From: Nautilus pompilius
Lineage: Eukaryota > Mollusca > Cephalopoda > Nautilida > Nautilidae
Direction: 5' to 3'
DNA: 64,000 nucleotides
NCBI GenBank assembly: GCA_018389105.1
Contig: JACATO010002186.1
Location: 1,998,501 to 2,062,500 of the forward strand
Of this stretch, positions 24,786 through 36,900 are shown piece by piece. Positions within the stretch are counted from its first letter, which is position 1, and each line of letters opens with the position of its first letter. A model generated the notes under the pieces. It was not told the origin of the DNA, searched no databases, and saw only the letters and a program-made list of their open reading frames with translations. Position numbers and translations under genes: made by a program.

Positions 24786-25840
24786 CCCCCCCCTTGTGGT
24801 CGGCCGGTTCCTCTTGAGATGGCGCTCAGTCGTCGTCCTCGCCACCCCCTCCAATCGGATCAGGATCAGGCGCAGCCCCCCCCTTTTTTAAATTTATAAA
24901 TCCTGCAGATCGGCTAGGCAAGGGAGATAACCGAGCCGGGGGGGGGGGACCTGTGGTGGCGCCCGTGCCTTGACAACGGGCGTCTTTGCCGATTGATCGG
25001 AATGTCTCCTCCGGCGGCGCGATAATAGACCGGCTCCTGGAAGTGCGTGGCCCTCTCTGCTGCGAGCGGCGGCGGAAGCTGAAGAAGCCGAAGACTGATG
25101 AGTGTAGGTAGCTTTCGTTTGACGGGGAAATTGTTACTACCCTCCCCGCCTGTCTCTGGACGACGGGTGACATGGGCCGCTTATGGCGGGCAGGGGACGC
25201 GCGCGAGACCGTTCAGCCGGGGTGAAGAGCTTCTTCCTTCCTCCTGCTGCTGGTCGTCGGCCTATCACCGACCGAGACCCACCCTCAAGGTCCCGGAGCC
25301 AGGCGTGGATCGGACGGCGGTTTCAAGTCTGTCTGTTTGAAATGCATTTTACGCCATTAATGGCGCGTAAGATGGACGACCGACCGACGGTCAGTTCTGT
25401 GCCGCCTGCCCTGGAGCATCCGCGGCAGCAGCAGAATAGTTGTTGTTTCTGAATCTTTTGTCGGACGGAGACTCGTACTTTTGTTTTGTTTTCTAATGCG
25501 GTCCGACCGACCGGGTTCTCCCAACCTCACCACCTTTGCAATTATTAAACAAACAACAGGCCGGCCGATTTGAAGGTAGCACCTGTCTTTGTTTATGTTT
25601 TATGCTGATAATTGCTGAACCCTTTCTCCCCTCAATCACGAGGAACGTTCCAGACAAATGGTTGTCTGCCCGAGGCCGTTCGCATGCATCACCTACATTC
25701 CCTTATCGATTTACTGACGGCGGTTTTTGTCGGCACCCTCTCGAGCCTGAGATATTGTGGCAGCAAACCCCGAGCTGGTCGCTATCAGGTCTCTGATTCC
25801 AGCACGTACAAAATGTGCACTTACTGTTGCTGCACAGGTA
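24786..25840 (+). promoter_or_regulatory. GC- and CpG-rich block, probable promoter and 5' non-coding exon of the NHR-Roc gene
   Basis: Base composition jumps from AT-rich to GC-rich with many CG dinucleotides, C and G runs near 24785-24795 and 24939-24950, and a 14-bp perfect palindrome CGCCATTAATGGCG at 25352-25365. The block ends with a good splice donor CACAG|gtaacc at 25837. The first coding exon of the next gene follows after acceptor 27815. This suggests transcription starts in the block. The start site is not identifiable by eye. Confidence 0.5.
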
Positions 25841-25879
25841 ACCCACGGCATAACATTCTTTCTTTGTCCGGATTTATAT

Positions 25880-26408
25880 GTTGTATTCACCTGTAATCCT
25901 CTCTCTCTCTCTCTCTCTCTCGTGTATATACGCAGTATATTATAATGTTGTATTCACCTGTAATCCTCTCTCTCTCTCTCTCATGTATATACGCAGTATA
26001 TTATAATGTTGTATTCACCTGTAATCCTCTCTCTCTCTCTCTCATGTATATACGCAGTATATTATAATGTTGTATTCACCTGTAATCTCTCTCTCTCTCT
26101 CTCATGTATATACGCAGTATATTATAATGTTGTATTCACCTGTAATCCTCTCTCTCTCTCTCATGTATATACACAGTATATTATAATGTTGTATTCACCT
26201 GTAATCCTCTCTCTCTCTCTCATGTATATACGCAGTATATTATAATGTTGTATTCACCTGTAATCCTCTCTCTCGCTCTCATGTATATACACATTCACCT
26301 GTAATCCTCTCTCTCTCGCTCTCATGTATATACACAGTATATTATAATGTTGTATTCACCTGTAATCCTCTCTCTCTCTCTCTCATGTATATACACAGTA
26401 TATTATAA
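25880..26408. repeat. Minisatellite of about 62 bp with internal CT run, nine copies
   Basis: The phrase cacctgtaatc recurs nine times, each followed by a CT run of varied length, catgtatatacgcag and tatattataatgttgtat. One unit near 26280-26300 lacks the middle segment. Unit length varies mainly through the CT run. It starts 42 bases after the donor at 25838. Confidence 0.95.
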
Positions 26409-27815
26409 AATTTTATCTGCATACTTTTCAAGCAGAACAGTTGTTGTTGGGTACAGGAGTTATAGATGTTAAAGCACCTTAATGAAGTGCATGTATGCGT
26501 TTGTAATCAGTAATGTTTTGCAGAAAGCTCTTATTGTACACATTGAATTCACTAACTGAATAAAAACAGAAAACAAACAGCTATTATCTCTGTTGGAATC
26601 TAATCTGGTTTTCTAAATATATTTTGTGTATGGAATTTAAATGTCTAGTCCTTTGTTGTAGAAAAAACATTTACATTAATTATGTACAGTTTAAAAGTCA
26701 GCAGTTATGTTGAAACTATAATGATAATTTATTGGCTTTTTTATTAATTAGCATTTACTGGCTTTAGAGTTAAAAAAAAATTCTGTCATGTCTACTTCAT
26801 GGTGCTCTTAACATGCCAAACAAGCAAGTAACAGGATCTAATTTCATTTGGATTATCCATTGATTTTTATGCCGCCTGGCTGTTCAATTTTTTTAGAAAT
26901 GTTTGAAGATTAAGTTTACCAGCATTTTTGTCCTTTGTATGACTTGACAAGGCTGATGTGATGACTTCAGGACTTGATCATTTGGTTTTTTTCCCCTCTT
27001 TTGACAGTGACAAGTAGATAGCCCAGAACTGTGGTTTCAAGCTAACTCAGTATTTACTCTCAAATGCTGCTCTTTAGTAAAAACCTGTACAGCTGATATA
27101 AGTTAATATGAAACAAACACAAGAAAGGAGTAGTAGATAAATCATGGAAATTAAAAAAAAAAGTTTTTATTTAAATATGTAGGTTTTTGTTTTTTTTTAA
27201 ACTTGTTAAAGAGCAGTAGCAGCTCATAACGTTTTTTAATGGTCCACACTAAAATGTCTTGCATTTTAAGTTTCTTGCAGCTGTGGTAAAAGCAAATCTA
27301 AAAAAAAAAGAAAAATTAATGTTGAAATTTTCTGATCAGACAAGTTTTCAACACTTCTCATTATGAAAATAAAAAACAAACAAAAGGATTTGGAAATAGT
27401 GATATAAGATATAACAAAAATGTGAAAATTATGAGATTGAGATCTTGTGCAATCTTTATTTAAAATAGTCTAGTTGATTAAAAAGTAGATGAAAAAATTA
27501 ATATACATGCTCAAAAACGTTTTTGATTTATTTTTTATTTAAATTAATTTTTCATTGTTTTGGTGTGCCTTAAGAAAGGTTTTTGTCACACCTTTCTCAC
27601 ATTTCTGAAATAACACCTCCCTCATGGAAATAAATTTAAAATAGTAGATAAAAAAAAGAAAGATACCTTGGAGCTGAGTACTAGGACAAAACCAAAAGTA
27701 AGCTGTATTTTTATCATTTGTGATTTCTAGTAACAGAAGGATAATACTTAGGTAAATATTCAAATATCTAGCTATCCTGTTAAATTAATGGAAAAATTTT
27801 TTTTCTTTATTTCAG
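26409..27815. other. First intron of the NHR-Roc gene, nothing recognised
   Basis: AT-rich sequence ending in a strong acceptor tract (ttttctttatttcag). Confidence 0.4.
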
Positions 27816-27945
27816 AAAATGGTCATTTATTGCTTGGAATATGATGTTACAAAAGCTGCATTTAGTTTGTGACAATGCTAATGAAACTTCAGTGAACTGA
27901 ACCCTGAAGGGAAGTCAGGTGCTCCCATGGCGACCTTGAATAAAT
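27816..27945 (+). promoter_or_regulatory. 5' leader with upstream ATGs before the NHR start
   Basis: After the acceptor at 27815 there are several ATGs before the NHR start. ATG 27819 opens 17 codons, others lie near 27841 and 27873, and ATG 27927 (good context, ccATGG) opens 22 codons that overlap the NHR start at 27946 in another frame. They could damp translation of the main ORF. Confidence 0.5.
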
Positions 27946-30900
27946 ATGAAATTTCACCATCTTCATGGATCTGCTGTGACTATATCAACAGATAAAACAA
28001 CTGCAACTCGTTCCCACAAACATTTCTGCAATGGCATCACATTTGGAGACCAAACGCTAAACATTGGTTTAAAGGTAGTGGTTGAGCTCAACTGTGTGTC
28101 AACATGGAGTGGTGCATTGAGGATTGGACTCACATCACATGAACCTTGTCAGATGTCACAGCATATGCTGCCTCGGTATGCATGCCCTGATTTGGTTAAC
28201 AAAGATGGCTACTGGATAAGAGCAGTTAATGAAAAATATGCTGCTGATGGGAACAGACTTAGTTTTTATGTGAATGTTTTGGGACAACTTCAGCTCTTTG
28301 TCAACAATGAACACAAAGGAGTATTTTTGAATAACATTCCAACTAGCATACCTCTTTGGCTCCTCTTAGATCTCTATGGAAACACACTAGCTGCCAAATT
28401 TATACATTTAGGTAAGTTTTATGCTCATCTTTTCATTTTTGCTACAAAAGTGAGTTGTAAGACAAAAAGAAAAATAACTACTTTCTCTGATAACTAAGTG
28501 CTTTAATGTTAGTAATAACTAAACATTCTTATGGTACTGGAGTAGGGTTATATAATAGAATGTGAAACAACTTTATATCTTCCAATAGTTAGCAAATCAA
28601 CACACACTATTAAACAAGTCAGCTAACATGATTGCTTGAGTTAATAATGTAGGTCTTGGTCACCAAACCCTTTGTGATACTTGCAATTAAAAAAAGGAGA
28701 TAGTGGAATTTTCCCAGTTTTAGTTAGGTGGAGGAGAGGGGGAGGGTTCTGTAGTATTACATTATGGAACATTTTTAAAATTATCAGTGGAGAGAAGCTT
28801 ATTTTAGATAATGGAGCTCTGCGCTTTTCATTTTTTGTAAGCATTTTCTTTAAGCAAACTCCCTACTACTGATTCAATACTGTGTGAAAGTTGCAATACC
28901 ATTGCATAAAGTATTTTTTTGGTATGGCTACTCAGAACTGGATTATCATTGCTATTTTATTTTATCCACACTCTACAACAATGCATGAATGATGCCATAT
29001 TTAGTCAAAGAGCAGTAAACCTTATTTTTTTTGTATTAATCAAGTGATGGTTGGTCATTTCCACCATTCACTTGCTACTTCACAAGAGCTAAGTGATCTT
29101 CAGGGACAAACGAAAATCCCTAAACACAGGCTTCTACAGGATATGTCCACACATTGCAACAGTTCATCCTGGAATATAATACTGAACAAAGATGCCGAAT
29201 TGTAGCGTATGCAGTAAACCATAATATTCCAAATCAGCTGAAAAACCTTTTTGCCTTTTAAATCCTTTTGAATATATCACAAAAGTTGCTAGCCAGAAAA
29301 ATGCAACAATTTTGTTATAATTCCATTAATTTTAGCTACAACACTCTTTTTAGACAAAGCCTCCATAACAGAATCTTGATATCCATGATCAATTAAAAGT
29401 AACTGTGCAAAGGTGTTTACATAAGTATTTGGCAAATAAGAAACCCTGTATTTCAAAACCTTGCTTCAAACTGAAGTTCCAAAGTAAAGACATAAATATG
29501 AATAGAATAAGGCATTGGTAGGTAGAAGACATTAAAAAAAGCCTCAGAAGAAATGTAACCACAGATTCTGGTACAAGTTTTGATGATACAGACATACCAC
29601 AAATTTCAGCTGCTGAATCAATAGTGACAGTTCCCGGACTTTTGCACTGTTACGAAGAAATAGCAACAGGAATAAACAAGCTGCTGGTTCTTCTACTCCA
29701 GGACTAAAACAGAAAAAAAAAACACTGATGTTATAAAGAAAGGAATAGAGGAATAGTTTAACTTGCCACTACTACCCAGGCATGATGATCCTTTTTATGG
29801 TGAGAAGGAAGTATTTTCCAGTTCAAACAGCTGAAAAGCTAGCATATGTGCATTTATGTGCATTGTCATCTTTCATAGACAGTGAATGGATTTTTAGCAA
29901 TGGGGGCATATATATGAGCCAACAAGAAACTGATGAAAAGTTTGTCTCTGCATCTTTTAATTTCAAGTAGGAAATGTTCATTATATTTTTGACAGACTTT
30001 TGAAATCTCATAAATGTGTTGAATTTTGAGTTGTGTATTTAGATCAGTATTACCTTTTGTTTTGACCTTCACTTAGTTTATATGAAGGGATGTTGATCCT
30101 GTGTTGAGAGGGAAGGAAGTAGATAAGTCTGAGGGGTTAATTGCACACCAAATGAGGTATTTCCTCCATACACAAAATATGTGCACTGAAATGCACATGT
30201 ATGTATATAGTCTATACACCCTGGGTTGGCTGGTGACTGAATGAATGCCTATGAGATGTACCATCTTCCAACATCTCCAAATTCAAGCCAGATTGATTTC
30301 CCTGGCATGTATTAATCTAGATAAGTTGATTTATTGGCAAGAATTATCGTAACATCGAAAACAGAGATGAGCAATTATTCCAGTTCTTTCTAATTAAAAA
30401 TAATAAAAGTTTTCCATTTGCTGGTGAGAAGCTGAATAATTGGGAAAAATGGGTCATTAGGCCAATTTTATATTTCTGCTAATTAATCAGCACATCCCTA
30501 CTTTCTTGTATACATCCATGTGAATTTCAACTTATCCCATAAATGTAGCTTGGATATTTTGTTTTGTTAGTGCTTGAATATAAAAGAAATTAATTGAAAA
30601 TACTCATGTGTCATTCAGCAGATCATTATAATGAAAACGATAGGTCTTTTAGGGATGAACATATTTAAACAACAAACAAACAAACCTCAGTTTTTATCAT
30701 TTTCATTTTACTAAATGAAAACAATTTACAATTTTCTGTACCAAACAGTATCTGCATCTGTTATATGAATATTTATATTTTCCAAAAATACTGAAATATA
30801 TTGCTGCACAATTATTTGATGAAGAAAGTTAACCGAGATATTTATTTAAGCTTGTGACGTATGGTGTACAGACAGACCTGACCAACTAGTTGCTGGCATA

Positions 30901-33900
30901 CAGTTACTATTATAATTTTCTTTGTTGCTAGGATTTTTGTCATAGTGCAAGTGAGCACAACATTAGTTACAGGCTTTTTTCCCTGAGACTACAGGATCAA
31001 CTAATGATTATTGAGTGTCTTATTGATTGTTGTCAAGGTGAACTGACACCAGTCGAGGTGACTGGTCTGCATTTATTTCTGGACCAGACATCACACTCTC
31101 ACTTCAGATTTTCTGACTAGAGGTCTAAAGCATTATTACACTGTTTATTACCCCACATAATTAGAAATAAAGACAACAGAAAATGTCATGTTGTAACTAA
31201 ATTTTTTACTTTTTTCACAACTTTTGTGCATACTTGTTAATAGAAATTCAGATTAAAATAATTGTATTGGATTATGTCATAAAATTATTCTTGTCAGATG
31301 TTTTTTTTTAAATATATTTTGTTTCTAAGTATAATTAACAATTTGGTTTAGGCTTTCTTCTAGATGGTGACTAATCTTTTTACTAGATGTTCAGGTCATT
31401 TTCAGTTTTGATAATAGGTATAACAATAATCATAATGTAGATTCTAGATTTCACATCCAATTGTGTGTGCATGTGCGCGTATATAGTTTTAATATAATTT
31501 AGTAACTAGTTTTAAAAATGTATCCTAAATAAAAGTCATTGGTTTGATATATATATGGGTATAACATGGTTTCCTTTGAGAGTGTACAGTTCATTAGTGG
31601 TTTTATTATATTTATAACTAAATTCTGAGGCATCAAAAACTTTATTTCATTAAAATCACCATTATCAGTGTGCCTTATTAACAACAATGCTACAACTAAA
31701 GTAGCATTGTCTTTGCAACATGAGGTTGAATGAAATGCTATTAGTTCATAAAAATAAGATTTGTAATTACTTAAAGTAAGAATAATAAATAAAACCTTTG
31801 GTATGTAAGCTAGTTGAATGTCTAACACTGAAAAACACAAAAATAGAAGTTAGAAAGATAATTTGAGTTGAAATAATGAAAGCAAATTGATGCAAGACAA
31901 CAATTCATTCAGTTATTCATTCATAATTAATATTTTAATTTTCCAAATTTCATATTCAAAATATAAAATTGTTGCAATGATTAAAAGAAACAGAAATTAA
32001 AACAGGTTAAGTTTTCAACTCTTACATATCAGTAATTATTAAAAAGTGAAAACTTACACATTTTCAATACCTAATATGATTGATCATTTAGATCAGACAT
32101 AAATTGAATTACAAGTGGAGCAACTCCTGTCAGGTATTACAAAATTGAAGGCCTAGCTTTAATGCTGACATTATTCATATATGTTCAATTAAATAAGGTA
32201 ATTTTTCAATTTGTGAGAGCTGTCCCACTGAAGGAAACCTGAATTTTTTCTTAATGAAATCTTTATTTCTGATGATACCTTGGTGTACATTTTGTGCTAA
32301 CTTGTTAAGCCTGCAGTGGTTTTAAATGATTTTTAGTAGTACAAAAGATCTCTGAAATATTGCATGAAATTGCAGCTGTTGTGAAACAGTTGGTTTTTTT
32401 TTTTTTTAGTTTCATTGAATTTGATGCAGGCAGGTGTGGATCCATTTATAATTATGTCATTTCCACAATACAATATAATAAAAGCTGTTCTCTTCACTAA
32501 AATGGGCATAATCATCCCAGTGTTTTTATTACGATTATAGTGTGTTTTGTGTGTGTGTGTTGGGAATTTCTTATCTGAGTCCTAGTGTTGAACATCAGCT
32601 TTTTAAAGCTTTGTTTTGTGGGAAGGTTTTCTTAATTATCAGCAGACCTAAACCTGTTTCATATCCCATATACTCCCAGCCAAGCTTTAAGGGCATACTG
32701 ATAATACCACCAGTCTATGAGTGCTTTATCTGTAACATATTGTAAGTCTGCTGATATTTTCCCAGCAGATGTAATACCAAACATTTCAACTGCTGTACCT
32801 TGTCAAACATACTGTTTATTTTGGAAATTGTTGAGATCGATAGTAAAAAAAAAAATTCATTAAAGAAGAAAATGCACTCACTGGTTTAGGATGGAAAAAA
32901 AATGTTTGAAACAATATACCACAATATATTCATGGTTACCTAACTCCAAAAAGATATGTGTAATGAGTATGAATTCTGATTTAAGAAAAATAAAAATTTT
33001 CTTCTGAAACTTTTCAACAGTTCTAGTATCATAATAGTCTGTGTTCAATATCTTTGTCATTTATATCAAACATGTTAATGCTTCCTGTAGGAGTTTTCCA
33101 CTTTTGATTAGCATTTTCCATGTATCCAAACTTAAATTAAAAAAAAACAAACAAACATACATGAAGATTTGTTTTAAATTTATGTTGTCCTTTCCTTTAG
33201 ACTCATTTGGACAGACAGTTTGCTGTTTTTAAACCAATCTTTTGTGCCTATTACTAAAACAATAGGCTCCTATGTAGAATCAAATGATCAAGCAAATTTT
33301 AATGTATTATTTTGGACCTTATGTACTTCATTCAGGTTAAAAAAGAAATTTCAAAAATATAAATGGTAATCCTATATTTTTCATTAGATTGTAGATATGA
33401 TTTCTGTGAACTTTCAAAAACTGTCTTTAGCTAAGTCTGCTATAGTGGTCTTCAGTTTCTCTTGCTTCTGATTCACTGTCAGTATATTGGTCCTGATAAG
33501 GACCATTGAGTTTTGCTAGGATAACTCATTAGCATCAATTTTGATGATGTTAGTTAGAAAGGATAGTACATACCCTAATTATACCACTAAATAAATTGTT
33601 TTTTTAAATAGAACCTGTTATCCTTTCTTATATATTTCAACAATTTCAGTCATTCCATTATACTGTGTACAAGGCTTCTTACTTTAATAAATGATGATGG
33701 TGATTGGTTTCATTTATTCACATTTTCTATCCTTCAAGAGTTAACTTTTAATAGGAAAGAAAGCCTTGCTGACTATTTTAGATAAATTATAATTCAAATT
33801 AAAAATGTTTGTAACTACTTATTCAAAGTCCTTAATAGTATCAGAATGATACCTCAAATGAAATGAACCAATTTTAATAATTACATTGCTTAAGCTTTGT

Positions 33901-36900
33901 AAAAATTTACCTGCACATTATTCAGTATTTACTATCAGTATCATTTTATAGGCAAATAACAATAACATAGATCTCAAAATAACCTTGTGGTATCTCAGAT
34001 TAAAATTTAAAAAATTGAGACAATGGACCATCTAAAACTATCCTCCGGTGTTTCCTTTTTGTTTATTGAAGAAAATTATTAATATCTTCAGATTCATAGC
34101 CCTAGACTTTGATAGGTTCAATCGTGCTTTGGTTATTCTTTCAAACTTTTATGATGTATCATTGGGACATGCACTAATGGATAGGATAAAAACTAAAATA
34201 GACTTCCATAATGTGATTAGGTAATGCTCAGCATGACATTCTAATGATCAGTGTTAGGGGATTATTACTGATTAGTCAGGCTTACATAGGTTAGATCAAT
34301 GGGGTATGCTTGATTTTTTTTTTTTTTTTGTATGTCAGAACATATTAGTATGAATTAATTCCTGGAATTAAAAAAAATATATTAGAAAAGGACAACATTT
34401 GTAAATAAACATTTTATTATCAAAAACTCATAATAATGTAGTTTGCTTCGCTGCATATGCTACTGTTATTTTTTTTAAATCTCTGATATATGTGTGGCTT
34501 GATTACAGATAATTACAGATTGCTTATTGATTTAAGATGTTTTATAGATTGGTCACCTAAGAAAGTTAAAAAAAAACAATTTAGTTGGATCCATTTGGGA
34601 TTAAACCAGTAATTAGAAGATAACTCCCATCATTTTTTGCTTTAATATTCAATCCTACAGATTGTAATAAAATATAGCATTTATAGCATGCATAATGGTG
34701 AAGAAATTGATCTTTCATAAGCTGTTTCTTAGAAAGGAGTTTACTTAGAATTACAGTAAGCTGTGATATCCCATAAAAAACTTTATTGTATTTACCAATA
34801 AAAGCTGTGAAGGTTAGTGAAAAAAATTTCTTTATTTCACTGTTTTTAGAAAGTATAAAATTAATGCATGTCTTATTTTAATACAGAGATGTGTCTTTTA
34901 TATAAAAAACACAAATTTTCAGAAATAATGAGGGGAAAACTTAGTATGCTTGCATATTTCAGAAAATTTGTTTGGTATTTGGTGCTGCATGGGGGAGATG
35001 GCTTTTATAAAAAAAAGGTTTTATATCAATTTGAGAAACAAATTTCATTTTTTTAAACACACACACATTGAATGAACACTGAATTGATGCTAATGATACA
35101 TTTCTTAACATTCTATAAGCTGTGCACTTAGATTTAACTTTGTTCCATAAGAACCTGTTTATAGACAATTATTTTAGTTTTTTCTTCGGGTGAAAAGCAA
35201 AACAAATTTTTGTTTTGGCCAACTCTTGAGCATCCAACATACAGTTGTCCATGAAGTAAGCAGGGACTACCAAATTGAGGCCAACAACTTTCAGTGATTG
35301 GCCCTGTGCTTTATTGATGGTCATAGCAAAGCTGAGTTTTATAGGGAATGCGATTCTTTTGAATTCAAAGGGAAGATCAAATGGTATAATTGGAACTGTT
35401 GAAATGAAAACATCTTCACTTCTATGACTTTCCTGTCATGACAGTTGTCTCAGCATGAGCCATGAGGGTCTTAATTGTCAATTTTGAGCCATTGCAGAGC
35501 TTGAGTGGATCTAAATTTCTTAGCAGCATGATTGGAACCACAACTTTTAGAAGTAGATTGAGGTGGAACACCAGGTGGTTGAAGGGTGTTCAAAAATTTA
35601 ACAGGATAATTAACCAATAGTTCTATATTCGTAGTAGTATCCACAGATTTGTAGGACCTGGAATTAATTGCAGCAGCTCCTGAATTAGTTTGTCAACAGA
35701 ATCATCTTTAGAAGCCAAAATTGCTCTTTCACTCAGCCATTCTGCATTCATAAAATGGTCTCTTAGGTTGGGAAAAACCTTTTAAGCTTCTCCAATATCT
35801 TGAGGTTTGCCCCACATGTCAGAGTAATCTGCCTATCCTCTCCAGATTCTGGTACAATATCATTACCAGTATCCAGCAGAAAAGAGAGAAATTGTCCTGC
35901 TGCTTCATTTCCATGGAGGTGAATTCTCATGTTAGTAGTTAACTTTAGGGAGCTAACATTATCACAGTGATGAAGCTTTGATGCAGGCATTTAATTCATC
36001 TGCTTTAGTTTCTCTTGGAACAACTGGAAAAGTCTGTTGAAAATCCCCTGTAATAAGCAGTGTAACCCCAGATTGTCATTCTTTTGAAGATCTTGCATTG
36101 TATGATCAAGAGTTTTAAATGCTCCTTTGTGAGACATGGTGCATTAATTCCATATAATCAACTTACAACCTTGGAGGAGTTTGGCTAATGCACTGCTTCT
36201 TGAAATGTTGTAGACTGGCTGTTCATTGGTGATAAAGTTCAGAAGAAGCTTAGAGGTTGAGTGAACAGTTTTTCCTTCTATCAATAAAGTTGCTGCAATC
36301 TCTGAAGAAACCGCTGAGAGCAGTCTGATTTCTTTGGCAAAATTTTGCAAGGACCAAACTGATTACAATGGTCTTCTCTGTGCCTCCTGGATCATTAAAG
36401 AAGAATAGGCCTCCAGAATGGTGATTGATGGATTGGAGAATTTTATCATATGCTAATTTTTGATCAGCAGTTAATTTATCTTCATTCTCTTCAAGGAGGT
36501 TTTCAAGCTCTTCAAGAGCATCAGAAAGTTTCCTTTTATATTTCTTATACAAGAGAATAATCTTCTCTTGGGGTACTAGTATTCCGTAATCTTTCAGTTC
36601 TTTCCTTTCCAAAGACCAAACTGTGTCCTCAATTTTAATCAAAACTTTGTTAAATATGGCATCTGAAAATTCAGCCTCTGGATGCTTTCTTTGAGCCTGA
36701 TAAAGAAAATCCTTACTAAGATTTTTTTTGTGGTTGGTTCAGAGAGGGAGAGGATCAGCTATGTCACAGATGCGCAACAAAATGGAAAAGAGATTTCTCA
36801 ATTGGGAAGGTGATTGACTTACACCTGCGTCATGATTTATTCCAATGACCACCATCCTTTTTTCTCACGGAGTCTTCTCAAGTGACAAGCCTGTCTGAAT

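Noticed and set aside
24826..25173. Open frame of 115 codons on the minus strand in the GC-rich block
   Set aside because: Low-complexity Arg/Pro/Gly/Ser composition expected from GC-rich sequence. No motif is seen.
25183..25945. Several open frames on the plus strand in the GC-rich block
   Set aside because: Long frames arise easily where stop codons are rare, and the frames conflict with one another.
26006..26245. Open frame of 79 codons across the CT-rich minisatellite
   Set aside because: It is the translation of the tandem repeat.
29782..29970. Open frame with identical partner on the other strand at 46764-46952, considered a duplicated gene
   Set aside because: Both are the dimerisation region of two hAT transposon copies.
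31499..31840. Minus-strand frame of 113 codons
   Set aside because: AT-rich, no motif, in intron sequence.
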